Source: Gonocerus acuteangulatus
Taxonomy: Eukaryota > Arthropoda > Insecta > Hemiptera > Coreidae
NCBI GenBank assembly: GCA_946811695.1
Contig: OX328132.1
Location: forward strand, 92,964,900-93,028,899
Direction of reading: 5' to 3'
DNA: 64,000 nt
The position numbers and the translations under genes were made by a program. Position 1 is the stretch's first letter. Every line of letters begins with the position of its first letter. Under the pieces are notes generated by a model. It was not told the DNA's origin, did no database searches, and was given only the letters and a program-made list of their open reading frames with translations. Positions 1 through 12,211 of this stretch are shown here, one piece after another.

Positions 1-162
1 TATATTGCGGACACCTCTGTACAAAGGACACGGACAGAAAACCCTGATTTTTTACCTCCTTACTACGGACAATTACAGCTAATGTTATTTATAGAAGCAT
101 GTTCTGATGGGTGTAGGTTTCCAGAAAAATGCGTTAACAATAACAAACTCTTTGTAAGAATA

Positions 163-164
<2 letters not shown>

Positions 165-197
<33 letters not shown>
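165..197. repeat. (TA)n microsatellite inside the pogo-like element
   Basis: Uninterrupted TA dinucleotides, with a second short run near 206-214. Confidence 0.95.
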
Positions 198-203
<6 letters not shown>

Positions 204-310
204 AAGATATATATACAGAAGGTTCACATTCCTTCCGCAGAACGTCCCTCTTTTTACTTTTCAGTAGGTTTTTAGCTCTTGTTGAGTAAGTATCGTGCTT
301 TCTCTTCAAT

Positions 311-586
311 ATGTCTAATCGAAAATCTCTGACACTTTAAGAAAATGTTGACGTGATAACATTTTCCAATCGTGAAAAATGTGGTGTGCGTAAAGTTGCC
401 GAGTTTTTTAAGATAGGGAAAACACAAGCAGCAGAAATATTGAAAAAGAAAGATGAAATTTTAAAGAAATGGACGGAAAATTGTGACAAAAATGTTGTCC
501 GAGAACTAAGAACTTCTTTATGCTTTAAACTTTTTAGAATAAAAACTTTTTTTAAGTTTATACTTATTGAACTTCTTTCTATATAG
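311..586 (+). pseudogene. Pogo/Tigger transposase N-terminal fragment (CENP-B-type helix-turn-helix)
   Basis: An ATG at 311 opens MSNRKSLTL. An in-frame TAA at 338 interrupts it, and the same frame then continues to 586. The residues read as a pogo-type DNA-binding domain: a KSL-x-x-K-x-D-V-I-like helix, then GVRKVAEFFKIGKTQAAEIL, then KKKDEILKKW. In intact pogo/Tigger proteins this N-terminal domain binds the terminal repeats and is followed by a DDE catalytic domain. Here the frame ends after about 92 codons with no catalytic residues, and the right TIR follows directly. It is a broken, internally deleted copy. The stop at 338 stands where a lysine codon is usual (K-x-K-V/N-D-V pattern), so a single substitution is likely. 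Confidence 0.7.
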
Positions 587-761
587 TTAAAAAAACTTGT
601 TATGGGTAATTATTAAATGGTTAATTAAAACATGAATTAAATGTACAAATTCGGTACGTATCTCGACCAACCCCTCTGTATAGCGGACACCTCTTTATAG
701 TGGACAACTTTGGTTCTCCCAGAGGTGTCCGCTATAGGGAGGTTTCACTGTATATATATAT

Positions 762-1050
762 ATTTCGATTTAAGTACGGCATTCTCCAGCGGTCAGTTTA
801 TCTTGGTGATATTTTGCAGGAATCCCATCCTGCTTCATCAGACCGTTATCCATGTTTTTTACTTGGTTCGACTTTTCGTTCGTTAATTTGTTAAAACCTT
901 TTTATTGTTAAAAAAAAGGTTATAACAATTAACGAACGAAAAGTCGAAACAAGTAAAAAACATGGATAACGGTCTGATGAAGCAGGATGGGATTCCTGCG
1001 AAATATCACCAAGATAAACTGACCGCTGGAGAATGCCGTACTTACATCGA
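762..1050. repeat. Near-perfect palindrome (foldback), arms about 135 bp
   Basis: The arm from about 762 to 898 (starting ttcgatttaagtacggcatt) is repeated in inverted orientation at about 909 to 1050, with a loop of roughly 10 nt. The arms differ at only a few positions. TA microsatellites flank it on both sides (751-763 and 1082-1137). The outer part of the arm, acggcattctccagcggt, is nearly the same as the outer part of the palindrome at 18748-19012, so the two belong to one family. There is no coding content. Confidence 0.85.
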
Positions 1051-1078
1051 AAATTCTCCCCAGCGAAGAAATCTCAAA

Positions 1079-1081
<3 letters not shown>

Positions 1082-1137
<56 letters not shown>
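1082..1137. repeat. (TA)n microsatellite, about 28 units
   Basis: Pure TA run directly after the palindrome. Confidence 0.97.
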
Positions 1138-1140
<3 letters not shown>

Positions 1141-3190
1141 AACCGAGATCACTTTGGAAAAGGGAGTCTCATTGTTGCCAATATTCAAAAGCTATTTGTA
1201 CTTGAAATTTCTAGCAAAATAAGTTTGGACGGGAATAACAGTTCTTCGTCTTGTAAATGGTTGGTTGTAATCAGTTGATCGGGGTTAATTAGTGCCTTGC
1301 TGACAACTTGTTCACCAATCGTTAGTGTAATTGCTTTCGTTACGTCAAGCTGAGACCCATTTCAATTAATGACTTCAGACAATTTGCTTTTGTTCTTTCT
1401 TCAGTGAATATTTGTTCTTTTGACAAGTCTGGATAATTTCAAAGTTTAACAATGCGTAATTGTAACGGGGGAACAGTGAGCTCCAGCCGTTTCATGACCA
1501 TTAGTTTATGAGTTTTAGTTTCATTTATAAATATAAATTATATATTATACCTCTTGTTTTACGACATTTTGGCTCCCAAAGTAAGTTATTGTAGAGCTAG
1601 CTACAGATTGCCAACCATTCCAAACAAACGTTGAAATTGCCTTTTTGAAAGCCGGATTCTAACTAGGTAACCACGAATTCCGTGTTCGGTGTACTACAAT
1701 GCTTTATGTATTCTGGAATCTGCAGTACTATTTTACCTAGGATAGCACTTTTTTATTGAGTTCTAAATCTCACTCTACAATGAGATTTCCAAATCGTGAG
1801 ACCATATTTGGATTAGCAAGAGGGCGACTGTGGTAGGTCGGGCAGTTTCGCCCGCCGAATATTGAAGAGATAATTCAAAAGAACAGATACGAGCTAACAA
1901 TAATTCGCACAGAAGATTTTTTTTAATATCGTTAGGCATGGTGAGTAGGATGAAACCACGTTTTCGACCTCGAAAGCCGGGACGTGAAATCTTGGCCGGG
2001 GAAAAAACCGCAAACCTTTAGCACTATTTTTAGTTTTTCTTCAAACATTTGTAAACCCTTGAGTTTGGGTAAGGAGCACTATAAATAGGGATTAAAAAGC
2101 ATTAAATTCTTCGACAAATGAGCTGGCCAAAGTCCCATTTCGGGAAGGTAAAATTGCCGCAATCACTAGCCAAAAAACAACAATGTTTTCCAAATTTAGG
2201 AAAAACTGTGGTGAGCCCACATTCACGCTTGGGTTCATCAATTGTTTTGATACCCCCCTCCTTAAAAATTTAATTAAAAAAATAATGAAGAAAAGCTGAA
2301 AAAAGTGCTACAATTTCGCAGATTATCGCCTGCCAAAAGTTCTCCCTCCCCCTTCTTTCGAGGTAGAAATCTTGGTTTTAGCAGACTCACCATACCTAAA
2401 GATATTAAAAAAAAACTTCAATCCACTGGGCTATTGGTTGTTTGGCGTGTTCCGTGTGTCTGGCAAGACGAAGCATATGATTTCGTGAGGCACGTCGAAT
2501 TCATCTTCAGTAGAAGAACCTTCCATTTCACCAAGACATGAGTGATAATGTGTGTGTGAATGATTACACGAACCTGTTAAAGATGGACAATGCGAGGATG
2601 ATATTGTCATTTGTGCTGTCTGGGAAGTTACTGTGCTACAACGTAGGAATTGACAACCTTTTGAGGTTCTTATAAGTTAGTACATAACAAGTTTAGATGA
2701 CTATGTATTTAATTCCAATAATTTGACCGTAGAAATGGTAAAATCACTTTTATGTTAGAGTTAAAAATCATTATAAAGAATGACATTCGCCCGAAAACCG
2801 TTAAAAAAAAAATGTTTTTTTTCTCAAAAATTTGACTATTGTTTTTTCATTAAATAATAAACCTAATGGATTTTTTTTGCAGGATCTTAATGCCTTAAAT
2901 TATTTTATATATATATATATATAAGAAACCATTGGAAAACCGGAAGCCGAATGAGTAGACTTTACGAGTTGAGTGTATGGGTAGGCTGTATTCGATAAGC
3001 TGGACGGGCACATGGCAGCGGCTACTTCAAAGTAGATCTTAGTACAAGGCGGTCTCTTCACAATTCATTCATTCCCTAGGGGTGCCACAACAAAACACTA
3101 CAATCCATCACACGGCTCCTGTTGTCGATGGACACTTTAACGGCACATGTGATATCGTAATCATTTATGTATATATAAAATTCAGTTTTT
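1138..3190. other. AT-rich DNA with no assignable gene
   Basis: Frames are short and show no recognisable domain. A short (TA)n lies at 2907-2922. No tRNA, splice-consistent exon or terminal repeat could be made out. A frame at 2305-2541 has no recognisable content. Confidence 0.5.
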
Positions 3191-3199
3191 TTTTTTATC

Positions 3200-3992
3200 C
3201 TTATACAAATCTACACCGTTTGACCGATTTTGATCAAACTTGGCACATAGGTAGTTCTTGATCAGGGGAGGTCATCATAGGCTAGGTCAAAATCGTCGAG
3301 GACGCACAGTTCGGAAGACACGGGTTCGAAACTGTGATCCCGAACAGTTACAGAAGAGTGAATTGCCAGAAATCGTCACTTTCCGTGAAACACGTAGAGC
3401 ATGTGATGAAAATAAAATAATGAGAGATTGAAGTTTTTATAAGATACTAGCTGTTACCCGGAGTGCTATGCTACACCTACTTTCTGCATCTAGAAAAGCA
3501 GATAAATTAGAAACCAAATAATTAATATTAAAATCTAATAACGCAAATCTGTAACTATTTGGGTTGATTGTTTCGAACTCGTGATCTCCGAACTGTGAGT
3601 CATAGACGATTTTAGCCTAGCCTATGACTCTCCTCGTGTCCAGACCTACCTGTGTGCCACGTTTAGTCAAAATCGGTCAAACGGTGTTGCCTTGTATAAG
3701 GAACAATTGTACAGACAGACAGCTGGTTGACGTTTTTGACCTAGCCTGACACTCACCGTATCACGACCTACCTGTGTGCCAAGTTTGGTCAAAATCGGAC
3801 GAAGGGTGTCGATTTGTACAACGAACAAACATACAGACAGACAGCTGGTAGACGTTTTTGATTTTGACTTAGCCTAAGAGACTCCCCGTATCAAGACCTA
3901 CCAGTATTCCAAGTTTGGTCAAAATCGATCAAACGGTGTGGATTTGTATAAGGAACAAACAGACAAACGGACAAACAGACATACACGTGATT

Positions 3993-3995
<3 letters not shown>
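3200..3995. repeat. Minisatellite with about 124-bp units, ending in a TA array
   Basis: Three consecutive units (about 3601-3727, 3728-3848, 3849-3975) each carry a variant of cctagcctatgacactc, then agacctacctgtgtgccaag, tttggtcaaaatcggtcaaa, cggtgtggatttgtataagg, and an ACAGACAGACAG box. A fourth related unit at about 3200-3300 is inverted relative to the others. The array runs straight into the (TA)n at 3996-4048. The same unit with the same period recurs at 30480-30850. Confidence 0.85.

Positions 3996-4048
<53 letters not shown>
3996..4048. repeat. (TA)n microsatellite
   Basis: Pure TA run downstream of the minisatellite and its ACAGAC box. Confidence 0.97.
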
Positions 4049-4050
<2 letters not shown>

Positions 4051-5430
4051 TGACCTTCTACCAATTTAAAAATACATAAGCATATTCTTCAATATTATAG
4101 CAGCCTCTGACCTCCTAGAAGTTTAAAGTCGTATCTCAAGGTGGTCTTGGATGTTCTGTCTCTCCATCACAAATGAAGTTTCTGTTTTGGATAATATTAA
4201 ATCTATGTAGCTTCCTTGGAATAGGTCTATTTCCAGTCAATATTTGGGTAAGTCTACTGTAGTTCAATTCTAGTTTTAGCGCGGTTCCTCCCTCCCTTCA
4301 TATGTGTTCCTGTTGTCAAGGGTGTCTATAAATGTAAGGAATTGCTTAACGTTTATTTGTTTTCATTCCATAGTGTTAATGAATGTTGCCTGAGTAGGTG
4401 TTCTAGTTATAACATATATGTAATTCATTGTCACTTGATGCTATTTTTTCCAGTATTTCTGCATTTTCATTTCCGGGTTATGCTGTAGTCGTTTCATGCA
4501 CTGTTTGTATCATTTATACGTCTAGTATTGGCCGACCATATAAATCATCATATAAATGTAAATATGCACAAATTTATACCGGCGACATTTCTCGTCAGTA
4601 GTTGCGGATGGAGTGATCTAGTGAACGCCATAAACGGGTATTCTTACTTCGGGATGGTGGAAAAACAATAACAAGTATATCCTACGTTGTTTCTCCATAG
4701 CAAGACTTTGCCTAATGGCAATTTCTACCGTTTCCCATGTCAATTCCTTCATTACTTTAATTAAATTAATAATGTAACGGTACAAATGTGAAAGCATAAT
4801 AATTTTCCTCTGTGCCACATGTGGTAAGTAATTATGCGTTATTCCAGTTAAATCGATTCCAATTCAATCGGAGCAGCTAGAAAGCATCTCTGGGAAATGT
4901 AAAAGAAAATGCTTTCTCTGAGCCATTAAATTTTAACCAATAATTGGCTGTTATAAGTAATCAAATAGATGTTTCATTAATTATTTCTTATGACGTTATT
5001 TGTAATATACTTTTTATAATCTTATGTATTGTATAATTACAATTATTTTTTAGCACAATTTCTCCATTCCAACAAGTACAAAACTCGCTTATAACCTGTA
5101 AACCACGTAGATACTGGCAACTAAAATATTTCTGTATGTGTTAATATTTATATTAACATTTTATAGTGACCCAACCTTCTTTAATCCAATATTTATCAGA
5201 CGGAAGATCACAAAAAGAGAATTAACAAAGTCAATTCAATTTATTTCACTTAAGCTCTACACGTTTCACACCTTAGGTGCCTATCTACACTTTCTCAATA
5301 TCAAAGGTTAACAATCTGCTCCCACTCCAGTGTACAAAATAAAATTATTTATAAAAATAATATAAATAGTCTATAAAAAAGCAAGATGCATGAGGGCAAA
5401 ATAATAATTTTCAATTCTAAGCTCACTTTT
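4049..5430. other. AT-rich DNA with isolated repeat ends
   Basis: No gene is seen. At 4272-4310 there is a lone HINE-1 3' end (minus orientation: ttttagcgcggttcctccct). At 5258-5300, acacgtttcacaccttaggt is a decayed member of the hammerhead-like motif group seen at 42408-42449. A frame at 4618-4818 (minus) has no recognisable domain. Confidence 0.5.
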
Positions 5431-5566
5431 TAGAGCGGTTCCTCCCTCCCTTCATAGGGAGGAACCCCGCTTATAAGGTTGATCTCATGAAAAGATCCGG
5501 AAGTGCCGACTACAAAATTTCGCGTTTCAGAACCCCTAGAGACCGAAAATAACGGTGGTTAAAATT

Positions 5567-5629
<63 letters not shown>

Positions 5630-6600
5630 CTGTTCGCTCATTTCCGGCTTCCCTAATGGTCCGATTTTGATGAAATTTGGTACAAAAATCCGTCGTCCAA
5701 TTTGAAAGGTCACGTTCTTTAACCAGCAAAATCCGCCCACTGGAAGATGGCGTTTGAGGCGAAATTCGTGCAAACAAAATCGTAACGCTTACGTTTTTGA
5801 GTCCATATGCTTGTAAGTACTCGTTTTATAGACTCCTTGGCCAAGGAAAACAAATGAAACCATTTTCAAGGCGATAGCTTTAACCGTTTTCGAGAAAATT
5901 GGAAAAATAGTTGTTGAATACCGTTTTTGGTTTGGGTACTTAGAATCATCGGATTCAGTTGAAACATTTTCTGCATGTTCAACATTCATCAAAACTAATA
6001 TGTTGAAATTTTGGTTACGTTTGGTGTTAAGGAAGGGTGAGAATAAAATATTTTATTAACAGACATGAAAAGTTTTGGTAACTTAGTAAATTTTCCTAAA
6101 TATCTCTAAAACAGTTGAGAATCTTGTGAAGCGGAGGTTTACCATTCAAAAGCTTACTAAATTCTCTACAAAAAGGATTCTAAAGAAATTTTTGATTAGG
6201 CATTGTCAATCGGAGAAATAAGTGCTTAAAACTTCAAATGTGTTTGTTTTGTTCTTTTGATCGGGTTTTCGTAGTTCTTTAGCTCACATTTTAATGGGTT
6301 GTTGTTTTTTTTAATTGCATTTATTTATAGAATTAGTATTATTGTAGAAGTATCAATAAAATTAGAAACATTTTGATATTTGTTTTGATATTTGAAATAA
6401 CTGTTTGTATTAGTTGGGTTGGCCAACCAGTGGTGGGTGCCATTCCAGGGTACGCTGCTCCTTGGTAAAGGGCCCTTTGTTTACGGGGGAAAGGTTGAAA
6501 CAAAATAATAACGGTTTCTATTTCAATCTTCCCAAATGACACTAGGGATAGGAACTGAACCGCGCTAAGATGACGCAGATCCTGCGAGTTGGACTTTTAA
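5430..6600 (-). mobile_element. HINE-1 copy, near full length, with internal TA array
   Basis: On the minus strand the copy begins near 6598 with the shared 5' end (gtccaactcgcagg, then ctgcgtcatcttagcgcggt). It ends near 5430 with the shared 3' hairpin (ggttcctccct / agggaggaacc) followed by CTAAAA. The (TA)n at 5571-5625 lies between the block that contains taccaaatttcatcaaaatc and the block ccaccgttattttcggtctc. It has no coding capacity. The asymmetric inverted motif near both ends (TTAGCGCGGTTCC), the 3' palindrome and the central microsatellite fit non-autonomous Helentron-type elements. That class assignment is inference. Confidence 0.7.
5571..5625. repeat. (TA)n array of the HINE-1 copy
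   Basis: Pure TA run at the position where all long HINE-1 copies carry a microsatellite. Confidence 0.97.
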
Positions 6601-7139
6601 TATGAAGGAATGCTGAGTTTTTACAGGCGGTCTTGACTAAAATTGTATTATGTCGATTGCCTTTATTGCCCACATTCAAAACAACTGTTGTAAATGGCTG
6701 AAGAGTTAATGTGCATTCTAAATGGGGAAATATTTCTCTTTACAATTACATACAACTAATTAATATTCTATCTACAAGCTGGAATTCTTTCTTTAAATGC
6801 AAGGGCACTGCTAATGTATACTAATTGTCCTTGTAATGCAAATATATGTAAAAATGTCATTTATGAATGGGCTTCGCGATAACTAGCGTCTCATTGTTCT
6901 CAATGATTATTAGCAGCAGTGAAATTATATTGGATGGACCTCAAGAGTTGAGCGCGTTTTGTCCGGGGAAGAAATGCACGACTTCTGGATCAGATAATAA
7001 CGCATCAAAATTTTAAAACGCTAAATTAAGAAATTCATATAGTAGAAGATAATAATTTTAAAACTAAAAGCCGAACATTTATAAAAACTAAACTTGATAG
7101 TTTTTTTTTATGATAAATTATTGATAATAACGGAATAAA
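6601..7139. other. AT-rich DNA, nothing assignable
   Basis: No frame with recognisable content and no terminal repeats were found. Confidence 0.5.
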
Positions 7140-7700
7140 GATTGCTTTTGCTTCATCACAAGACAGCTTTATAATAGCCACAGATTCAGAAGTCTGAGCA
7201 AAGCGAAGAAATTTTGGCTTCCAAAAAAAGAAATTGCATCATTAAGGAATGCAAGCAAGATCATAATTTTTATTTGGGTACCATCGCAGATGGGAGCAAG
7301 AGGCAACGAGCTAGCTCATGAAGAAGCTAAGCATGCATTACACGACTCAGGCTAGACCATTTCTCCCAAAAAGAGTTTGGAACCATTACCATAGAAAGAG
7401 ATTAATAGATAAATGCGAAATAACATGGTCAATCAAAAATTTTAGCTAAAATTACGAAGACGGTTGGACCCTTGTCCTCGGTTAATAGAAAAAACCGGGC
7501 AGGAGAAATAGTTTTAACCAGACTGAGATTAGGGCATAGCAAATTGACCTATTCTTTTTACTAAATGAGCTCTACTCCCCTATTCAATGCCACCAATGTA
7601 TGGAGAAAAGAAAAAAGTGGAAGCTACAAGGAAATTTATCCGGTTTATAGGCAGAAAATTCAAGCCAATTACACAATATTGTAAGCTTTTTGAAATATAT
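7140..7700 (+). pseudogene. Decayed LINE fragment (RNase H and C-terminal region)
   Basis: Broken frames read WVPSQMGARGNELAHEEAK at about 7278-7335. This is the last motif of a LINE-encoded RNase H (W-x-P-S-H-x-G-x-x-G-N-E-x-A-D type, with the histidine and aspartate altered). A stretch like NRAGEIVLTRLRLGHSKLTYSF follows at about 7490-7560, matching the tail that follows RNase H in I/Jockey-type LINEs. The element at 62167-63084 shows the same two blocks in the same order. Stops and frameshifts are frequent, so this is an old copy. The rest of the reverse transcriptase is absent. Confidence 0.7.
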
Positions 7701-10700
7701 TAATTTGTACAGTTTTATATATAATTACAAGGTGCCGCTAATAACTTCGATAGAAGTGGTGTAAACCAATAAATAATGAAGGTTCACAGTCTTGTAACAT
7801 AATATGTTTTTAACATTCTTTCATGGGTGCAACTTCATAAATTGTACCTTCGGAATTTGCTAAAGGGAAGCTCATGATGATAAGACTCCGCCTTGAGAAG
7901 GTCCCAATTGTTCTTCAGTGATGGTTTTAATCAATTTATGTTTTAATGCTTTTCAGGGGCTATGCCTGCCAAGACCATTAGCACCTATGGTGTCCTATTG
8001 CTGTTAAAGGCTAAAGGTCTATCTTCTGCTTTATGGGCAGGATGTGCGAGCCAACTAAGTTTTACTCACTGCCGGTTATTATTGAGCGAGTAAGCATTGC
8101 CTCACGTTCTTCAACGAGCCACGGTATAACCACATTGCCTATTCGGCTGTATAGGTATTCGGATAGTTATCACTGCTCGAAAGCATTCGACGTTGCAAAG
8201 CATTGAACGCTCGACGGAATCGTGAAAGACAGTCTATTGTAAGAGAACGTAACTCGCCGGGCTGGAAATCTAATATATTTTGTTCCAATCTTCGTTCTGA
8301 CACGCTTAGCAATAGAACGACGAGCCAAATGATATAACCAGTATTATTTCGGAGCTTACCTGCTTGAATGATTACGGAAAATGTGTTGTCTTCAATCTTT
8401 GTAAAGCACTTTATTAAAACACTTCTACATCTCAATTAGCTTTTACTATGTACTCTGCATGTTTCTTCATTAGCAATTGTATGTACGTATCATTTGGGCC
8501 TTGGCCTAGGATGAACCTCCATAGGCAGGAGCAGTTTCAAACTAATATAATGGATATGGCTTATGCAATCAGCTGTTTATAATCCACAGTTTCATGGTTA
8601 AAAATTAATTTCTAGAGAATCCTTTGCCATCAAAGACATATTAAAATGAAACAGAATTGTCCAAAACACGTAGATCACATAATAAACGTTCAGTGAGATG
8701 TTAAGTGTTTTCCATACATGGCCTTTTGCATTTTAAAACAAATTATTGACAACAAAGTGTCACAATATCATAATATTAAACTTTATGACTTTTACCCCAA
8801 CTATCATTTCAATTATTAAGTTTAATAACGACAAACAATTATGGAATCATTTCCCTGGGAAAAGTTATGACAACTCTTCAAGTTGTAGCCATCAGACCTT
8901 GTTTATCCTTGCCACTTCGTATCATATGGCAAACTGTGTGAACTGAATCTCCTCGAAAAAAGTATCACCAAAATGAATGCAATACTTCAAGTTTCAAGGT
9001 GTAACTATTGAAAATAATACTATCGCACAAAACGGATGGTTAAAATGATCACTTAACCTAATTAACATATAAAGAACAGACTTGGTCTTCCGCAGGATGG
9101 CCTCTTTTTACGTATTATTTCTGAGCCTTGCATGCCGATAATAAAATATCTTCAAAATGTTTCCTATTTTTCGTTCCTCAACTCAGCTCATCTGAGGAAG
9201 TTTGATTTTTTTTTTTCTTGTACCGCCAGTCACGGAAAAATGGATTATCGTAAGAAGATATTTTCCCATGTTAAAACATTTAATGGGGCTGTGAGGGGTT
9301 TAAGGGAGAGCACGAGCATGAATCTCACAAGCTCATAGATTCTGTGAAAACATGAATTTTAGTTAGGGGGGTTACGACTGCTAAGACCATTAGATAGTTC
9401 GAGATATTGGTTGCTAGAATTTGTAAACGGCCATTGTGACGTAGTACTCGAACGGAACGGTCAAAGAAGTCAACAGAATTAAAATTGGATTTGAACAGGC
9501 ACATCTGGAATGCAAGTTGAAGAGCCTAAAAAATAGATACTTCATAATTGCAAGATCCAGAAAGTAGATAGTGTTAAAAAGAAAATACCTCCTTCGTGAC
9601 TAGTGCTACCATTTTCTATTTTTTTTTTTTTTTTACATTAAACGTATCTTACAAAAAAAATCTAATTGAAAAAACTTTTATAGTGAAGCTATACACTTCT
9701 TAACTGGTATACAACAAAGAAGTAGCTGATTCTGTATGTTGAGTACTGAATGAAAGAGAAATAAAGAGTAGCGACTGACTCGGTGGCCATTGTTTCAAAA
9801 GAAGTAAATGCACTTCGGGATAAAAACTGCTATAGCTGAGAATGCAATTAATCCGATGGTAATTGCCAGCTTTACTATATTTGTCCACGAGGGGATATTG
9901 AACGCAGTAACATTACTAACGCAGAATTTGCATATCACAACATGGTAAGTTAGCAAGGTTTAAGTAGTTTTTGCCTACACTGATTGTAAAGAACCATTAC
10001 TGAAGGCCAAGTGAAACTACTGTTTGAGACATTCTATTCCAATTCATTATCCTGAATAATTGGCTGTATTGGATATGTAAGTAATCACTTGACCTATTTC
10101 GAGTTTCTTAACATGAATTTATTGTGGTGTTAGTTTTGCTGTGGGTTGTCTCACTACTCCACAAATACAGTTTCCTATATGAAAATGGAACAATAATTGA
10201 CACACGTTTCCTTGTCTACAATATCAATAACAGGATGCAACGTGTATGAAATCTGTAAAAGATAAGAGAAACAGAAGTACAGTTGGTTTCGGAAATTCGG
10301 AAGAGAGGCAAATTTTAGATCCAGAACGTAGGGCGCATTCAAAGCTCTATTGATGTTCATAAAGGTATGCTTTTTGAACAAATCATTTCGCCAACATAGA
10401 ATAACTGGATGCAGTAATTGAACTTGAATAGAAACCTTATAACCAACATACTTTTCCTATTAAGGAATTGTAAGTCAGAAGAGAAACACATTCCTACAAC
10501 AGGAAATCAACGAGCCCTGAAAAATTCGTATAACTATACTTTTTCCGGTTGCCGATGTTTGGTGAACTGGCTTTATCGATTAGAATAAGCTGACTGATTG
10601 ACGCAGTTGTTCTTATTTCCAGTCATGACGTGGTATTGATACTGGAACGTTTACTTCCCTATTATGGCTGTAAATAGTTTTAAAAAACGTTCTTCATGAG

Positions 10701-10920
10701 GCACTAAAGGTGAGAAACTGATTTCATTTTTTGACCTTCCTCTTCATATGATAAGTGGATTGAATAGAGTCACTTATCGATAACTACATAAAAAAAAAAG
10801 CCACAGTTTGGGAGCTGCTTGGTGAATGTTCATCATAAATGGCCAGGATTTAGTGTTTGTTGTACCAACAGCGGAAATCAGCCAATTCATTATCTTTCAT
10901 TATAAAAAGTGTTCCTGGAC
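7701..10920. other. Long AT-rich stretch with no assignable gene
   Basis: Frames are short. The longest (minus, 8139-8435, 98 codons) has no domain that can be recognised and no clear splice context, so it is not called. Poly-T runs occur near 9205 and 9620. No tRNA, TIR pair or satellite was recognised. Confidence 0.45.
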
Positions 10921-10930
10921 GCCTATTAGC

Positions 10931-10962
10931 AAATTTCAATTTTTGCTGAAGTAAATGAGCGT

Positions 10963-11026
<64 letters not shown>

Positions 11027-11062
11027 ACGCTCATTTACTTCAACAGAAATTGAAATTTGTTA
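10931..11062. repeat. Foldback with a TA array as its centre
   Basis: The arm gcaaatttcaatttttgctg aagtaaatgagcgtcaaata is repeated inverted at about 11022-11062 (tatttgacgctcatttactt and on), with the (TA)n at 10965-11023 between the arms. A second (TA)n at 11061-11082 follows. The whole segment would form one long hairpin. Confidence 0.85.
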
Positions 11063-11289
11063 TATATATATATATATATATAGCAGGTAGTTGGTAACAG
11101 CTTTATTCAGTCCTCGTATATTTTATTTTCAAGTTACATATGGTGGGACTGTCATTTATCGCTAATATTCCAGGAGCAGTGAGACCCAAAATATCTGTAA
11201 ACGCCCCACCCCCTAGGCGTTATTCGGGCCGATAATCCTTCTGAAGAAGCAATGACAAAAATAATGGGAAAATGTCTATAGGACCAGGT

Positions 11290-11345
11290 AAGTAGTTATA
11301 ATTGCTGTATCATGTAAGTGGGATTTGAGCCCGGTTCATAAGCTC
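11290..11345 (-). repeat. tRNA-like B-box remnant
   Basis: On the minus strand, gaaccgggctcaaatcccac resembles the T arm and B box of a tRNA (GGTTCRANNCC, diverged). No A box or full cloverleaf could be made out, so it may be a SINE remnant or chance. Confidence 0.3.
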
Positions 11346-11543
11346 AGGCTCCAAGTGCCTCGGCCTCGTGAGGCCTATAAAGAGTTATTCCTGTGAATTA
11401 CAGCGGTGTGGTGGAGATTTATTGCCAATTCCCAGCTTGGAAGAGAAGGTCGACAGAATATTCCTCCGTCGACGTGGGTGGCGAAGAACCCTGAAAATGT
11501 TTTCTCGCATTCTGGTTTTATGGTTGACCACACACTATCTTCC

Positions 11544-11544
<1 letters not shown>

Positions 11545-11589
<45 letters not shown>
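11545..11589. repeat. Poly-T tract, about 45 nt
   Basis: Uninterrupted T run. It could be the reverse of a retroposon poly-A tail, but no SINE or LINE body was recognised next to it. Confidence 0.9.
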
Positions 11590-11596
<7 letters not shown>

Positions 11597-11827
11597 TTTG
11601 AGACAAGGAAGATTAATGTTTTGTTTTCATAAGAGAAGTAAGACATCATCAGTGAAATGTCTTTTGAAATAAGGATAACAAGTTCCAAGCACTTCTTATC
11701 TCTGGGCAACTGTTCAATGGACACCAAAACAGACAAAAATCTCCCAGTTTGCGACATCTTAGCGAGTTTCTGTAACGATCGCATCCCTAGTGCCATTTGA
11801 AAAAACGTAATGGTATCTTGAAGAAAA

Positions 11828-12080
11828 CTACAATTGAAGGTCTCAGTGCCAAAGGAGAGTTATTAGAAATAACTGAGAAAATTGGAGTTAAAGGGAAGAA
11901 GAATCTGAAAAAAATGATTGTTGGTGACTGAAATGATTTTAATTGGTCCAATTAAAATAATTTTTGTCACCAACACTATTTTTTTTTTCAGATTCTTCTT
12001 CACTTTAACTCCAATTTTCCAAGTAAATTCTATATGTGTGTTAGTCACCTTTGGCACTGAGCCCTTCAATTGCGGGTTTT
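11828..12080. repeat. Imperfect palindrome, arms about 115 bp
   Basis: caattgaaggtctcagtgcc at about 11831 is inverted at about 12050-12075. gagttaaagggaagaagaat and tttggtgactgaaatgattt in the left arm pair with matching sequence to about 12020. The turn lies at about 11946-11951. The arms have diverged at several positions, so it is older than the palindrome at 18748-19012. Confidence 0.75.
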
Positions 12081-12211
12081 TTATTTATTTTGCCTACACA
12101 AGAAATAATCTTATATACACACACTAATATACACATACAAATTCGAACTAGCTTTTTTTTATTGCGTCATAGTACACGCTAATTGATCAAACGTTTCTCA
12201 CTTTCGACTCC

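Larger units (their letters stand above)
1..750 (+). mobile_element. Deleted pogo/Tigger-like DNA transposon; left end cut by the window edge
   Basis: The window opens inside a left terminal repeat (tattgcggacacctctgtac). The right terminal repeat ends at 750. Read inward on the minus strand it begins CAGTGAAACCTCCCTATAGC and is followed by a TA dinucleotide at 751, which is typical of pogo/Tigger elements inserted at TA. Repeats of the same kind recur at about 678-740. Between the ends lie a (TA)n tract and the N-terminal part of a transposase reading frame. The catalytic domain is missing, so the copy is non-autonomous. Seen: TIR sequence, TA flank, frame. Inferred: family name. Confidence 0.75.

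Noticed and set aside
3200..3995. CRISPR-like array
   Set aside because: Units are tandem with no unique spacers, and the genome is clearly eukaryotic.
8139..8435. 98-codon minus frame as a gene
   Set aside because: No recognisable family or splice context; single frame of this size is expected by chance in 64 kb.
11368..11601. Plus frames ending in poly-Phe
   Set aside because: Driven by the poly-T tract; no domain, no start context.
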